A DNA stretch of 64,000 nt from Mannheimia indoligenes (GTDB lineage Bacteria > Pseudomonadota > Gammaproteobacteria > Enterobacterales > Pasteurellaceae). The notes beneath the pieces were generated by a model. It was given only the letters and a program-made list of their open reading frames with translations. It had not been told where the DNA came from and did no database searches. Position 1 is the stretch's first letter. Each line of letters begins with the position of its first letter. The stretch lies in assembly GCF_036880405.1 (NCBI RefSeq), contig NZ_JBAJJM010000004.1:1-64000 (forward strand), written 5' to 3'. This document shows, in pieces, positions 17,039-25,075 of this stretch. Both the position numbers and the translations under genes were made by a program.

Positions 17039-17802
17039 TGCGTTCCTTTTTGCAAAAAATGCCACTTTTTCGACCGCTTGTGATTGCATTTAGCTTGTTT
17101 TTATTGTGGCAAGGGGCGGTTAGTTTTGGTGGAATGCCTGCTTATATGTTGCCTTCACCGCTTACGGTTTGGCAAAAGTTAATTGAAAATGCTCCGCTTC
17201 TTGCCACTCACGCTCAAATCACGTTATTGGAAATTGCATTAGGGTTGTTGCTAGGCTTTTTATTTGGGCTAGGCTCTGCATTATTACTAATTCGCTATCG
17301 CAGGTTGTCTAAATTCTTGCTGCCTTTACTTGTTATTTCTCAAGCTATTCCTGTGTTTGCTATAGCCCCACTTCTCGTACTGTGGTTTGGCTATGGGCTT
17401 GCTTCCAAAATTGTGATGACGGTGCTGATTATTTACTTCCCTGTAACTGCTGCCTGTTTTGATGGGTTACGCAATACACCAAAAACTTGGTTGGATTTGG
17501 CAAAAACCTTAGAGATTTCACCTATTGCAATGTTATTTAAAGTTCAGCTCCCTGCTGCGTTGCCATCACTGGCTTCAGGTTTACGCATTGCAGTGTCCGT
17601 TGCCCCTATTGGAGCTATTGTGGGGGAATGGGTAGGTTCATCACAAGGTTTAGGCTACTTAATGCTCCACGCTAACGCTCGTATGCAGACAGACTTGATG
17701 TTTGCCGCTCTTTTTATTTTGATTGTGATTGCATTATTACTCTACTTTGTTACCGATAAATTACTTAAACGCCTTGTACCTTGGGCTACACATTTACATT
17801 AA
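17038..17802 (+). CDS. thiX: ABC transporter permease, thiamin-precursor uptake (ThiX-like)
   Basis: A 254-residue permease of the SsuC/TauC type with about six membrane helices and the EAA loop GLRNTPKTWLDLAKTLEISP, ending KVQLPAALPSLASGLRIA. It should form the membrane channel for the ThiY-bound substrate and dock the ATPase through the EAA loop. Its ATG overlaps the preceding TAA by one base, so translation is coupled. An uptake signal is embedded near its start. Confidence 0.9.
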   Translation: MRSFLQKMPLFRPLVIAFSLFLLWQGAVSFGGMPAYMLPSPLTVWQKLIENAPLLATHAQITLLEIALGLLLGFLFGLGSALLLIRYRRLSKFLLPLLVISQAIPVFAIAPLLVLWFGYGLASKIVMTVLIIYFPVTAACFDGLRNTPKTWLDLAKTLEISPIAMLFKVQLPAALPSLASGLRIAVSVAPIGAIVGEWVGSSQGLGYLMLHANARMQTDLMFAALFILIVIALLLYFVTDKLLKRLVPWATHLH

Positions 17803-17817
17803 TAAGAAGGAGAATTT

Positions 17818-18465
17818 ATGTCTATTATTCAACAACTTACCGAAAAAGCAGGGCAATATTGGCTTGATTATATCGATCACGATTTTGTGAAACAACTTGC
17901 TAATGGCACGTTACCCAAACAGTGTTTTCAACACTATTTAAAGCAAGATTATCGTTTTTTGTTTCAATATAGCCGAGCAATTTCACTCGGTATTTTCAAG
18001 GCTGAACGGTTTGAAGATATTCATTTCGCCCAAAAAATGAATGAAGGATTACTGAGCGAAATTCAATTACACATTGATTATTGCAAGCAATGGGGCATTA
18101 AAGAGGAAGAACTTTTTGCAACGGAAGAATCGCCCGCTTGTGTTGCCTACACTCGTTATGTTTTAGATTGCGGAATGAAAGGCGGATTAGCAGAGCTTTA
18201 TACCGCTCTTGCTCCTTGTACGATTGGCTATGCTGAAATTGCTCGCCGCATTGCTCCTTATTCTGGGGCGAATAATCCTTATCAAAGTTGGATTGATACT
18301 TACGCATCAAGTGGGTTTCAGCAAGACAGCCAAGCCTTTGCTGATTATTTGGCTAAACTCTATGAACCTTTAAATGAAACACAAAAAGCTGAATTACAAC
18401 AAATTTTCAATACTGCCAGTCGTATGGAAGCTGCATTTTGGCAAATGGGGCTGGATTTAAGCTAA
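17818..18465 (+). CDS. tenA: Aminopyrimidine aminohydrolase TenA (thiaminase II)
   Basis: TenA hydrolyses aminomethyl-pyrimidine products of thiamin breakdown to HMP for reuse. The 215-residue all-helical protein shows the TenA patterns FQHYLKQDYRFLFQYSRA and the catalytic Cys in GLAELYTALAPCTIGYAEI (about residue 138). A Glu in the C-terminal ASRMEAAFW region completes the site. The ribosome binding site AAGGAG precedes the ATG. With the ABC transporter around it, the operon imports and recycles the pyrimidine half of thiamin. Confidence 0.93.
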   Translation: MSIIQQLTEKAGQYWLDYIDHDFVKQLANGTLPKQCFQHYLKQDYRFLFQYSRAISLGIFKAERFEDIHFAQKMNEGLLSEIQLHIDYCKQWGIKEEELFATEESPACVAYTRYVLDCGMKGGLAELYTALAPCTIGYAEIARRIAPYSGANNPYQSWIDTYASSGFQQDSQAFADYLAKLYEPLNETQKAELQQIFNTASRMEAAFWQMGLDLS

Positions 18466-18482
18466 CTAAAAAGGAGACATTT

Positions 18483-19424
18483 ATGAAACTTCATCATACT
18501 TTATTTGCTGTTGCTGCACTGCTTTCAGCAAATAGCCTAATGGCAAAAGAAAAAATCAGCGTAATGTTAGATTGGTTTGTAAACCCGGACCACGCTGCTA
18601 TTATCGTGGCACAACAAAAAGGTTATTTTGCCGAACAAGGTTTGGAGGTTGAAATTATTGAACCGGCTGATCCTTCTGTGCCACCCAAATTAGTCGCCGC
18701 AGGTAAGGCAGATTTAGCGGTGGATTATCAGCCGCAACTTCAACAACAAGTGGCACAAGGTTTGCCTCTAAGCCGTATAGGCACATTGGTTGCCACTCCT
18801 CTGAATAGTCTTGTTGTGCTGGATAACGGCAAGATCAATACCATTGCCGATCTGAAAGGTAAGAAGATTGGCTATTCCGTTAGCGGATTTGAAGATGCGT
18901 TACTTAAAGCAATGCTCTCTTCTGTTGATTTGAAAGAAAATGATGTTGAGCTGATTGATGTGAACTGGTCGCTATCGCCCTCATTACTTTCAGGGCAAGT
19001 TGATGCGGTAATTGGGGCTTTTCGTAATTTCGAGCTAAATCAACTTGCATTAGAACATCAAAAAGGGAAAGCCTTCTTCCCTGAAGAACACGGTGTGCCG
19101 GCTTATGATGAATTGATTTTAGTTGCTCATAAAGACAAAGCACAAGATGCAAAAATTTCTGCTTTTTTGACCGCTTTAGAGAAAGCTACCATCTACACGC
19201 TCAATCATCCACAAACTGCGTGGGAAGAGTTTGTCAGTTATAAACCACAAGAACTAAATAATGAATTAAATCTCCGAGCGTGGGCTGATACTTTACCACG
19301 TCTTGCACATCGCCCTAGAGCATTAGATGCTCATCGTTACACTAGAATGGCAGAATTTTTAAAATCGCAAGGCTTAGTCAAAGAAATGCCAAAACTGGAA
19401 GAATATGCGGTTGAACTAAAATAA
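18483..19424 (+). CDS. thiY: Thiamin-precursor-binding periplasmic protein (ThiY-like)
   Basis: A 313-residue periplasmic binding protein of the THI5/NMT1-like family, with signal peptide MKLHHTLFAVAALLSANSLMAKE. The mature domain begins ISVMLDWFVNPDHAAIIVAQQKGYF and contains the PADPSVPPKLVAAGKADLAVDYQP segment typical of formylaminopyrimidine binders. The frame opens upstream at 18438 inside tenA, but AAGGAGA (18471-18477) points to ATG 18483. It is the last gene of the riboswitch-controlled operon and probably sets transporter specificity. Confidence 0.92.
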   Translation: MKLHHTLFAVAALLSANSLMAKEKISVMLDWFVNPDHAAIIVAQQKGYFAEQGLEVEIIEPADPSVPPKLVAAGKADLAVDYQPQLQQQVAQGLPLSRIGTLVATPLNSLVVLDNGKINTIADLKGKKIGYSVSGFEDALLKAMLSSVDLKENDVELIDVNWSLSPSLLSGQVDAVIGAFRNFELNQLALEHQKGKAFFPEEHGVPAYDELILVAHKDKAQDAKISAFLTALEKATIYTLNHPQTAWEEFVSYKPQELNNELNLRAWADTLPRLAHRPRALDAHRYTRMAEFLKSQGLVKEMPKLEEYAVELK

Positions 19425-19517
19425 CGGTCTTTGGGGTTGTGAAATCGGAAAAAAGATCAAAATAGCCAGTCTAAAAAGTAGGAACATAAATTTTTAAAGA
19501 TTTTATTAAAATCCTGC

Positions 19518-19546
19518 TTGCTCTTTTTAATGTTTTTCCGTAGAAT
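19518..19546 (+). promoter_or_regulatory. Promoter of rplU-rpmA
   Basis: -35 TTGCTC (19518-19523), a 17-nt spacer and -10 TAGAAT (19541-19546), followed by TGCAACCC. The same architecture and nearly the same sequence stand before rpmH (56146-56174), so both probably belong to one ribosomal-protein promoter class. Confidence 0.75.
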
Positions 19547-19615
19547 TGCAACCCTATTTTTATGAATTAATTTAGTGCCTAAACGCAAAAGCAGATGGCA
19601 CATAGCGGAGTAAAT

Positions 19616-19927
19616 ATGTACGCAGTTTTCCAAAGTGGCGGCAAACAACACCGTGTAAGCGAAGGTCAAGTAGTTCGTTTAGAAAAACTTGAAATCGCAA
19701 CTGGTGAGAAAGTTGAATTCGATTCAGTTTTAATGGTCGTTAATGGCGAAGATGTTAAAATCGGTGCACCGGTAGTTGCTGGTGCAAAAGTAGTGGCTGA
19801 AGTTGTAGCACAAGGTCGTGGCGAGAAAGTTAAAATCGTTAAGTTCCGTCGTCGTAAACACAGCCGTAAACAACAAGGTCATCGTCAGTGGTTCACAGAA
19901 GTGAAAATCACTGGGATTCAAGCATAA
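19616..19927 (+). CDS. rplU: 50S ribosomal protein L21
   Basis: L21 binds 23S rRNA in the large subunit. The protein starts MYAVFQSGGKQHRVSEGQ and has the basic C-terminal signature KFRRRKHSRKQQGHRQ. The ATG at 19616 gives the standard 103 residues; the frame's upstream ATG at 19595 would add seven non-conserved residues. It is followed after 20 bp by rpmA. Arginine is almost always CGT, as expected for a highly expressed gene. Confidence 0.98.
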   Translation: MYAVFQSGGKQHRVSEGQVVRLEKLEIATGEKVEFDSVLMVVNGEDVKIGAPVVAGAKVVAEVVAQGRGEKVKIVKFRRRKHSRKQQGHRQWFTEVKITGIQA

Positions 19928-19947
19928 TTTCAGAGGAGATCTAGAAG

Positions 19948-20205
19948 ATGGCAACTAAAAAAGCTGGTGGTTCAACTCGCAACGGTCGTGATTCTGAAGC
20001 TAAACGCCTTGGTGTTAAACGTTTCGGTGGTGAATCTGTATTAGCAGGTAGCATCATTGTTCGTCAACGTGGTACTAAATTCCACGCGGGTTCAAATGTA
20101 GGTATGGGTAAAGACCACACTTTATTTGCAACTGCAGACGGTAAAGTTAAATTTGAAGTGAAAGGCGAGAAAAGCCGTAAATATGTAAGCATCATTGCTG
20201 ACTAA
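19948..20205 (+). CDS. rpmA: 50S ribosomal protein L27
   Basis: L27 reaches the peptidyl-transferase centre with its N-terminus. The 85-residue protein begins MATKKAGGSTRNGRDSEAKRLG and has the GGESVLAGSIIVRQRGTKFHAG signature. There is no Firmicute-type N-terminal extension. It is preceded by GAGGAG and followed by a strong terminator, closing the two-gene rplU-rpmA operon. Confidence 0.98.
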   Translation: MATKKAGGSTRNGRDSEAKRLGVKRFGGESVLAGSIIVRQRGTKFHAGSNVGMGKDHTLFATADGKVKFEVKGEKSRKYVSIIAD

Positions 20206-20227
20206 TCATTTCAAAATCAATAAGAGA

Positions 20228-20251
20228 CCTCGCCAATGGCGGGGTTTTTTT
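20228..20251 (+). terminator. Rho-independent terminator of rplU-rpmA
   Basis: CCTCGCC-AAT-GGCGGGG stem (one T-G pair) followed by seven T. Confidence 0.92.
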
Positions 20252-20307
20252 ATATCACCATATTTCCAGAATATAGAAAACATAGAATAGAAAAAGGAAT
20301 TTCAACA

Positions 20308-21228
20308 ATGAAACAACGACCTTTACTTGGTTTTTCTCTGGCATTAATTGCAGCGATGACGTGGGGAACCCTACCAATTGCTGCACAGCAAGTTCTGAAA
20401 GTTATGGATGCACAAACGTTAGTGTGGGTGAGATTTGTCGTTGCTTCAGCCGGATTATTACTGATTTTGGGATTTGCAAAACGTTTACCAAAATTGACCG
20501 CTTGTAGCAAAAAAGAATTCAGCTTAATATTGTTAGGCGTATGCGGTTTAGCGGCTAATTTCTTCCTATTTGCAGAAGCCTTGCACTACGTTTCGCCTGT
20601 TACTAACCAAGTCTTGTGGCAGTTAGCCCCATTTTCAATGATTCTATTAGGTGTCTTGCTATTTAAGGAAAAGTTCGGTTTTTTCCAAAAGCTTGGCTTT
20701 ATGTTATTGATTGCCGGTCTTATTGCTTTTTTTAACGATAAATTTGCTGAAATTTTGCAATTTAATACCTATGCTCTCGGAGTATTGCTGAGTGCCGGAG
20801 CCAGCTTGATTTGGGTATTATATGGTGTGGCTCAAAAGTTATTATTAGCGAAATTCAACTCCCAGCAGGTGCTATTTATTATTTACATTGGTTGTTCATT
20901 ACTGATGTTGCCTTTTGCTACACCGGCACAATTAGGCGAGCTTGAAGGTGGATTTTTATGGGGATGTTTTATCTATTGTTGCTTGAATACCTTGATTGGC
21001 TATGGTTCTTACGGTGAGGCGTTAAATCATTGGGATACCTCAAAAGTGAGTATTGTAACTACAATGCTCCCAATTTTTACGATGATATTTTCCAACATTA
21101 GCCATTATTTTTATCCTCATATTTTTGCCGAACTAGATATGAATTGGATAAGCTATCTTGGAGCATTCGTGGTAGTGGGAGGAGCAATTTTAGCAATTGC
21201 TGGTGATAAGTTATTTAAACGAGGGTGA
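20308..21228 (+). CDS. DMT-superfamily (EamA) transporter
   Basis: A 306-residue inner-membrane protein with about ten hydrophobic segments and two EamA repeats; the first opens GFSLALIAAMTWGTLPIAAQQVLK. It resembles exporters of amino acids or metabolites, but the substrate cannot be read. The frame starts at 20236 within the rpmA terminator; the ATG at 20308, behind AAAAAGGAA, is the sensible start. H. influenzae also has a DMT transporter just after rpmA, so this linkage is old. Confidence 0.88.
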   Translation: MKQRPLLGFSLALIAAMTWGTLPIAAQQVLKVMDAQTLVWVRFVVASAGLLLILGFAKRLPKLTACSKKEFSLILLGVCGLAANFFLFAEALHYVSPVTNQVLWQLAPFSMILLGVLLFKEKFGFFQKLGFMLLIAGLIAFFNDKFAEILQFNTYALGVLLSAGASLIWVLYGVAQKLLLAKFNSQQVLFIIYIGCSLLMLPFATPAQLGELEGGFLWGCFIYCCLNTLIGYGSYGEALNHWDTSKVSIVTTMLPIFTMIFSNISHYFYPHIFAELDMNWISYLGAFVVVGGAILAIAGDKLFKRG

Positions 21229-21234
21229 GTATAC

Positions 21235-21275
21235 AAGCGGTTGTAAATTGATAAAAATTTACAACCGCTTTTTGT
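21235..21275. terminator. Bidirectional terminator with uptake signal
   Basis: AAGCGGTTGTAAATT-(6 nt)-AATTTACAACCGCTT, 15-bp perfect arms followed by T-run; the left arm contains an ACAAGCGGT uptake signal. It separates the convergent DMT transporter and HAD genes. Confidence 0.85.
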
Positions 21276-22088
21276 TTAAATGACGTGTAGTGTTTCTAAT
21301 GCGTATAAAATACCGTCTTCTTCAATCGGTTTTGTAATGAAATCTGCCACAGCCTTCAGCTCAGGTTCGCCATTGCCCATAGCCACACCGAAGCCGACAG
21401 TCGGTAACATTTCCATATCATTAAAGCCATCTCCAAATGCCATTGAGCTTTCAATATCAATCCCCAATTTTGCCAGCACATCTTGAATACCACGAGCTTT
21501 GGAGTTCTCTTTTCTTAGAATATCCACCGCATTGGGGTGCCAGCGAGCCTCTTTTAAATCATTTGCAAAAATTCCGCTATTTTCGACCGCTTGTTGTTGC
21601 TCTTTGGTATAAAACAGCAGCATTTGCACAATATGCTCTTTTTCGTGGTAGTGCGGATCAATCAAATAATTCGGCGTAATCGGTAAAACCGCTTCGTGAA
21701 CGATAGGATTAGTTTCAGAAACCGCAATCGTCATCGGTGTTACGAAGGCATAAATAATGCCTAATTCATTAGCTTTGCGAATAATTCGCTCGATTTGCTC
21801 ACGGCTGAGGGAATAATCGCTAATAAGCTGATCTTTATAGAAATTATATTGCCCATTAATCGTAACGAATAATTCAAAGCCTGTTTCGGGATTTAAATAG
21901 GGTTTCAAGGCTTCAGGGAAACAACCGTGATTTCTGCCTGTGGCGATAGCAGGAATAATCCCTTTTGCTTTTAGGCGAGGTAAAACTTGCTCGGTAACAG
22001 AAGTAGGAATGTAGGCTTTATGCTTTACATACAAGGTTTCATCAATATCGAAAAAAACAATTTTAATTGGTTTTTGAGGTGTGTTCAT
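21276..22088 (-). CDS. HAD-family phosphatase, Cof subfamily
   Basis: A 270-residue haloacid-dehalogenase-type hydrolase with motif I FFDIDETLY (about residue 12), motif II in AIATGRNHG, a Cof-type cap domain, a Lys in the ILRKENSKARG region and motif IV FGDGFNDMEML (about residue 215). Such enzymes dephosphorylate sugar phosphates or nucleotides such as FMN, often promiscuously. The gene is convergent with the DMT transporter and divergent from comF. The exact substrate is unknown. Confidence 0.88.
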   Translation of the reverse strand: MNTPQKPIKIVFFDIDETLYVKHKAYIPTSVTEQVLPRLKAKGIIPAIATGRNHGCFPEALKPYLNPETGFELFVTINGQYNFYKDQLISDYSLSREQIERIIRKANELGIIYAFVTPMTIAVSETNPIVHEAVLPITPNYLIDPHYHEKEHIVQMLLFYTKEQQQAVENSGIFANDLKEARWHPNAVDILRKENSKARGIQDVLAKLGIDIESSMAFGDGFNDMEMLPTVGFGVAMGNGEPELKAVADFITKPIEEDGILYALETLHVI

Positions 22089-22128
22089 CTGCTTTTCCTT
22101 TATATTGCCAATAGTAAGATTTTACTCT

Positions 22129-22150
22129 TTTTTCGAGAAAGATCACAAAA
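22129..22150 (+). promoter_or_regulatory. comF: CRP-S-like competence site upstream of comF
   Basis: The core is TTCGA-(GAAAGA)-TCACA (22132-22147) with T- and A-rich flanks. Pasteurellaceae competence promoters use CRP-S sites of pattern TGCGA-N6-TCGCA that need both CRP and Sxy. One half here keeps the TCGA feature and the other is a canonical TCACA. It lies 55 bp upstream of the comF start. Confidence 0.55.
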
Positions 22151-22204
22151 ATAGTCCGAAAAAAGCGACTTAAGTTTGATAATCTGCAAAGAAAAGGAGG
22201 AAAG

Positions 22205-22882
22205 ATGAATGTATTCGGCTTTCGTTGTTTTCACTGTGATAAATCATTGGCAGTTGGTATTCACGGATTTTGCAGCATTTGCCAAAAGCAAATGAAAAAG
22301 CAACCTTACTGCACTCATTGTGGAATGAGTTCTTTAGCATACCGTGATTATTGCGGCTATTGTTTAAAAAATGAACCCAAGTGGCAAAAATTAGTGCGAG
22401 TGGGGGAGTATAAACCGCCGCTTTCTCATTGGATACATCGCTTTAAATTTCAGCAACAATATTGGCTTGATCAAGCCCTTGCTCGACAATTGCTTTTAGC
22501 TATAAAACAAGCTCAACGGGAGCAAGGTTTGAGATTGCCGGAAGTGATTATGCCCGTGCCGTTATTTTGGCAGCGATATTGGCAGAGAGGTTTCAATCAA
22601 AGCGAATTGTTAAGCCATTGGTTAGCTAAATGGCTAAATATTCCGTTGGATAATCAAAGTTTAATAAGGCAGCGGAAAACTATTTCTCAACGAGATCTTA
22701 GTGCAGCACAACGCCGTAAAAATTTAAAAAGAGCTTTTAGCTATCAACCTATCAGAGAGTATAAGCGAGTAGCGATTGTTGATGATGTACTTACAACAGG
22801 TTCAACGCTGAATGCAATTTGTACCGAGTTATTGAAATGGAATGTTGAAGAAATTCAAGTTTGGGTGTTAGCAAGGGCTTAA
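22205..22882 (+). CDS. comF: Competence protein ComF
   Basis: ComF is needed for DNA uptake and transformation in Haemophilus, probably moving single-stranded DNA across the inner membrane. The 225-residue protein has an N-terminal zinc-ribbon-like region (CFHCDKS, CSICQ, CTHCGM, CGYC) and a C-terminal phosphoribosyltransferase-type domain with VAIVDDVLTTGSTLN. AGGAGG stands before ATG 22205 and a CRP-S-like site lies upstream. In H. influenzae it is the last gene of comABCDEF; here it stands alone. Confidence 0.92.
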   Translation: MNVFGFRCFHCDKSLAVGIHGFCSICQKQMKKQPYCTHCGMSSLAYRDYCGYCLKNEPKWQKLVRVGEYKPPLSHWIHRFKFQQQYWLDQALARQLLLAIKQAQREQGLRLPEVIMPVPLFWQRYWQRGFNQSELLSHWLAKWLNIPLDNQSLIRQRKTISQRDLSAAQRRKNLKRAFSYQPIREYKRVAIVDDVLTTGSTLNAICTELLKWNVEEIQVWVLARA

Positions 22883-22997
22883 TATTATTTCTTTATTTGA
22901 AATAATATATTTTAAAATTGATGGATTATCAAATAAATGTTTTCCTTTAAAATACGCCCTCAATTGTTTAGTTACTTTTATTTTTTAAGGAAAGCTT

Positions 22998-23408
22998 ATG
23001 AACTCAACTTTAAACAACTTACAACCGCTTGCTCTTTTAATTACCCGTATCGTAGCAGGTTATATGTTCTTACTTCACGGCACAGCAAAATTCTTTGAAT
23101 TCCCAATGTCGATGACCAACGGTAACGGCAGTGTACCACTCTTCTCAATTTACGGTGCGGCAGGCATTTTAGAAATTGTAGGCGGTATCTTCTTTATTTT
23201 AGGTTTATTTACACGCCAAACTGCATTTTTGCTTTCAGGTATGATGGCGTATGCGTTTTTCATCGTACACGGTGCACAAGGTAATGTATTATTACCATTA
23301 TTAAATGGTGGCGAGTTAGCCGGTCTTTATTCAGTATTATTCTTAACCTTTATTTTCATCGGTGCAGGAAAATATTCACTCGATGCGAAATTATTTGGTA
23401 AAGCGTAA
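22998..23408 (+). CDS. DoxX-family membrane protein
   Basis: A 136-residue protein with four hydrophobic helices and the DoxX features RIVAGYMFLLHGTAKFFEFP at the start and GAAGILEIVGGIFFILGLFTR in the middle. Members (such as YphA/YqjF) are small membrane proteins linked to oxidoreductase and redox-stress functions, without an agreed activity. The gene appears monocistronic, closed by an inverted-repeat terminator shared with dcuB. Confidence 0.88.
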   Translation: MNSTLNNLQPLALLITRIVAGYMFLLHGTAKFFEFPMSMTNGNGSVPLFSIYGAAGILEIVGGIFFILGLFTRQTAFLLSGMMAYAFFIVHGAQGNVLLPLLNGGELAGLYSVLFLTFIFIGAGKYSLDAKLFGKA

Positions 23409-23426
23409 TTCCCATTAGCTAATAAT

Positions 23427-23479
23427 ACAAGCGGGCAGATTTGGTAAAAAATTTACAAAATCTGCCCGCTTGTTTTTTG
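23427..23479. terminator. Bidirectional terminator, variant uptake-signal pair
   Basis: ACAAGCGGGCAGATTT / AAATCTGCCCGCTTGT, 16-bp perfect arms, 15-nt loop, T-run on the right. The core reads ACAAGCGGG rather than ACAAGCGGT on both arms, a matched change that keeps the hairpin. It lies between convergent doxX-like and dcuB genes. Confidence 0.85.
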
Positions 23480-23495
23480 TTTTATGAGTATGTAA

Positions 23496-24830
23496 TTAGA
23501 TTAACACATTCGCTACTGTAATACCCACAATACAAGCAGTAATCACACCTACTAAACCTGGAGCCATAAAGCTGTGGTTGAAGTAGTATTTACCGATTTT
23601 AGTTGTGCCTGTTACGTCAAAGTTCACGGTTGCGATATCTGACGGATAGTTTGGGATAAAGAAGTAAGCATAGGTTGCCGGCATTAAACCCACTAATAAC
23701 GGAGCCGGTAAGCCCATTGCAATCCCCACCGGTAATAACATTTTTGCAGTTACCGCTTGGCTGTTTACCACCACAGACACCGCAAACATTGCGAAAGCAA
23801 ATGTCCAAGGTTGGGCTTGAACCATTTCCATTACGCCTGCTTTAAATGCCGGCATTGCGTGCGTAAAGTAGGTATCGCTCATCCACGCAATACCGAAAAT
23901 TGCAATTGCGGCAACCATACCTGATTTAAATACCACACCATTTGGTACTTTTTTCGGATCGGTTTTAGTTAAGATTAAGATTAAACCACCAAAGGTAAGC
24001 ATTACAATTTGGATAATTTGATCCATACCGGCTACTTTGCCTGTTGCAGCTACTGTTGGTTTAATGCTTGGAATCATTGCAATAACTACAATAGTCGCAA
24101 TTGCAGCTAAGAATAGATAAACTGAGTTTTTCGCACTTGCCGGTAATTGTTCATCTAACGAAGTTGCACTGGTTTGTTCAATTTGTTTGCGTAATTCCGG
24201 GTCTTGCATACGACGTTGGAATTCAGGATCGTCCTCAAGCTCTTTACCGCGACGTAAGCTATATAAAGACATCGCAATGACACCGCAGAAAGTTGCGGTA
24301 ATAGTTACTCCTACCACATTTAAAAGCGTAACACCTTCAAAGCCCGGTAATTTAGTAATTTCAGTTAAATAATAAGCAACCGCTGCAGATAACGGGCTAC
24401 CGGTAATCCCTAATTGAGAGGCAACAGATGCTGCTGCCATTGGGCGTTCCGGTCTGATTTTATTTTTTAAGGCAATATCGCCGATAATCGGCATAATTGA
24501 GTAAACAGAATGCCCTGTACCTAACATCAACGTCATCACATAGGTAACAAGCGGACCTAAGAACGTAATACGTTTAGGGTTGTTACGTAAAATGCGTTCT
24601 GCAATCTGCAACATAAATTTTAAACCGCCAGCTGCTTCAAGGATAGAAGCACAGGTTACAACGGCTAAAATCACTAACATAACGCTGATTGGCGGAGCGG
24701 AAAGTGGCATTCCTAAGAAGAAAACTTCCACGAATAAACCAATACCTGACACAACCCCTAAACCGATACCACCATAACGGCTACCAGCGTATAAAAATGC
24801 TAATAAGAGCAAAAATTCTGCATAAAGCAT
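23496..24830 (-). CDS. dcuB: Anaerobic C4-dicarboxylate transporter Dcu
   Basis: A 444-residue inner-membrane carrier that exchanges fumarate for succinate during fumarate respiration. About twelve hydrophobic segments are visible. The DcuA/DcuB signature appears in the N-terminal YGGIGLGVVSGIGL and in FLGPLVTYVMTLMLGTGHSVYSIMP. The C-terminus FIPNYPSDIATVNFDVTGTTKIGKY is typical. Distinguishing DcuA from DcuB by eye is uncertain. An FNR-like site upstream fits anaerobic induction. Confidence 0.9.
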   Translation of the reverse strand: MLYAEFLLLLAFLYAGSRYGGIGLGVVSGIGLFVEVFFLGMPLSAPPISVMLVILAVVTCASILEAAGGLKFMLQIAERILRNNPKRITFLGPLVTYVMTLMLGTGHSVYSIMPIIGDIALKNKIRPERPMAAASVASQLGITGSPLSAAVAYYLTEITKLPGFEGVTLLNVVGVTITATFCGVIAMSLYSLRRGKELEDDPEFQRRMQDPELRKQIEQTSATSLDEQLPASAKNSVYLFLAAIATIVVIAMIPSIKPTVAATGKVAGMDQIIQIVMLTFGGLILILTKTDPKKVPNGVVFKSGMVAAIAIFGIAWMSDTYFTHAMPAFKAGVMEMVQAQPWTFAFAMFAVSVVVNSQAVTAKMLLPVGIAMGLPAPLLVGLMPATYAYFFIPNYPSDIATVNFDVTGTTKIGKYYFNHSFMAPGLVGVITACIVGITVANVLI

Positions 24831-24864
24831 AAGAACCTCAATTTAAAAATAATCACTGGAAATA

Positions 24865-24905
24865 AGTATACTCGAATTATTTTTTTAAACTTTGAAATAA
24901 ATCAA
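24865..24905 (-). promoter_or_regulatory. dcuB: FNR-type promoter of the dcu gene
   Basis: Read on the minus strand: TTGAT-TTAT-TTCAA (24892-24905), one mismatch from the FNR consensus TTGAT-N4-ATCAA, followed by -10 TATACT (24865-24870). The site centre is about 40.5 bp upstream of the expected transcription start, the class II spacing used by FNR. Confidence 0.72.
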
Positions 24906-25075
24906 AAATTACTAACTCTAAAGAGGTGGGTTGATGAAAATTTAATTTCTTTTTTAGAAAAATAGATTACTAAGCAATTAATAGATAACTCACTTGAAGG
25001 CAAACGGTTGCTCTGATAGAATTTGCGGAACAAAAATTTAACCAAAATGAATAATTATTCATTTTAAAAGGTGTT

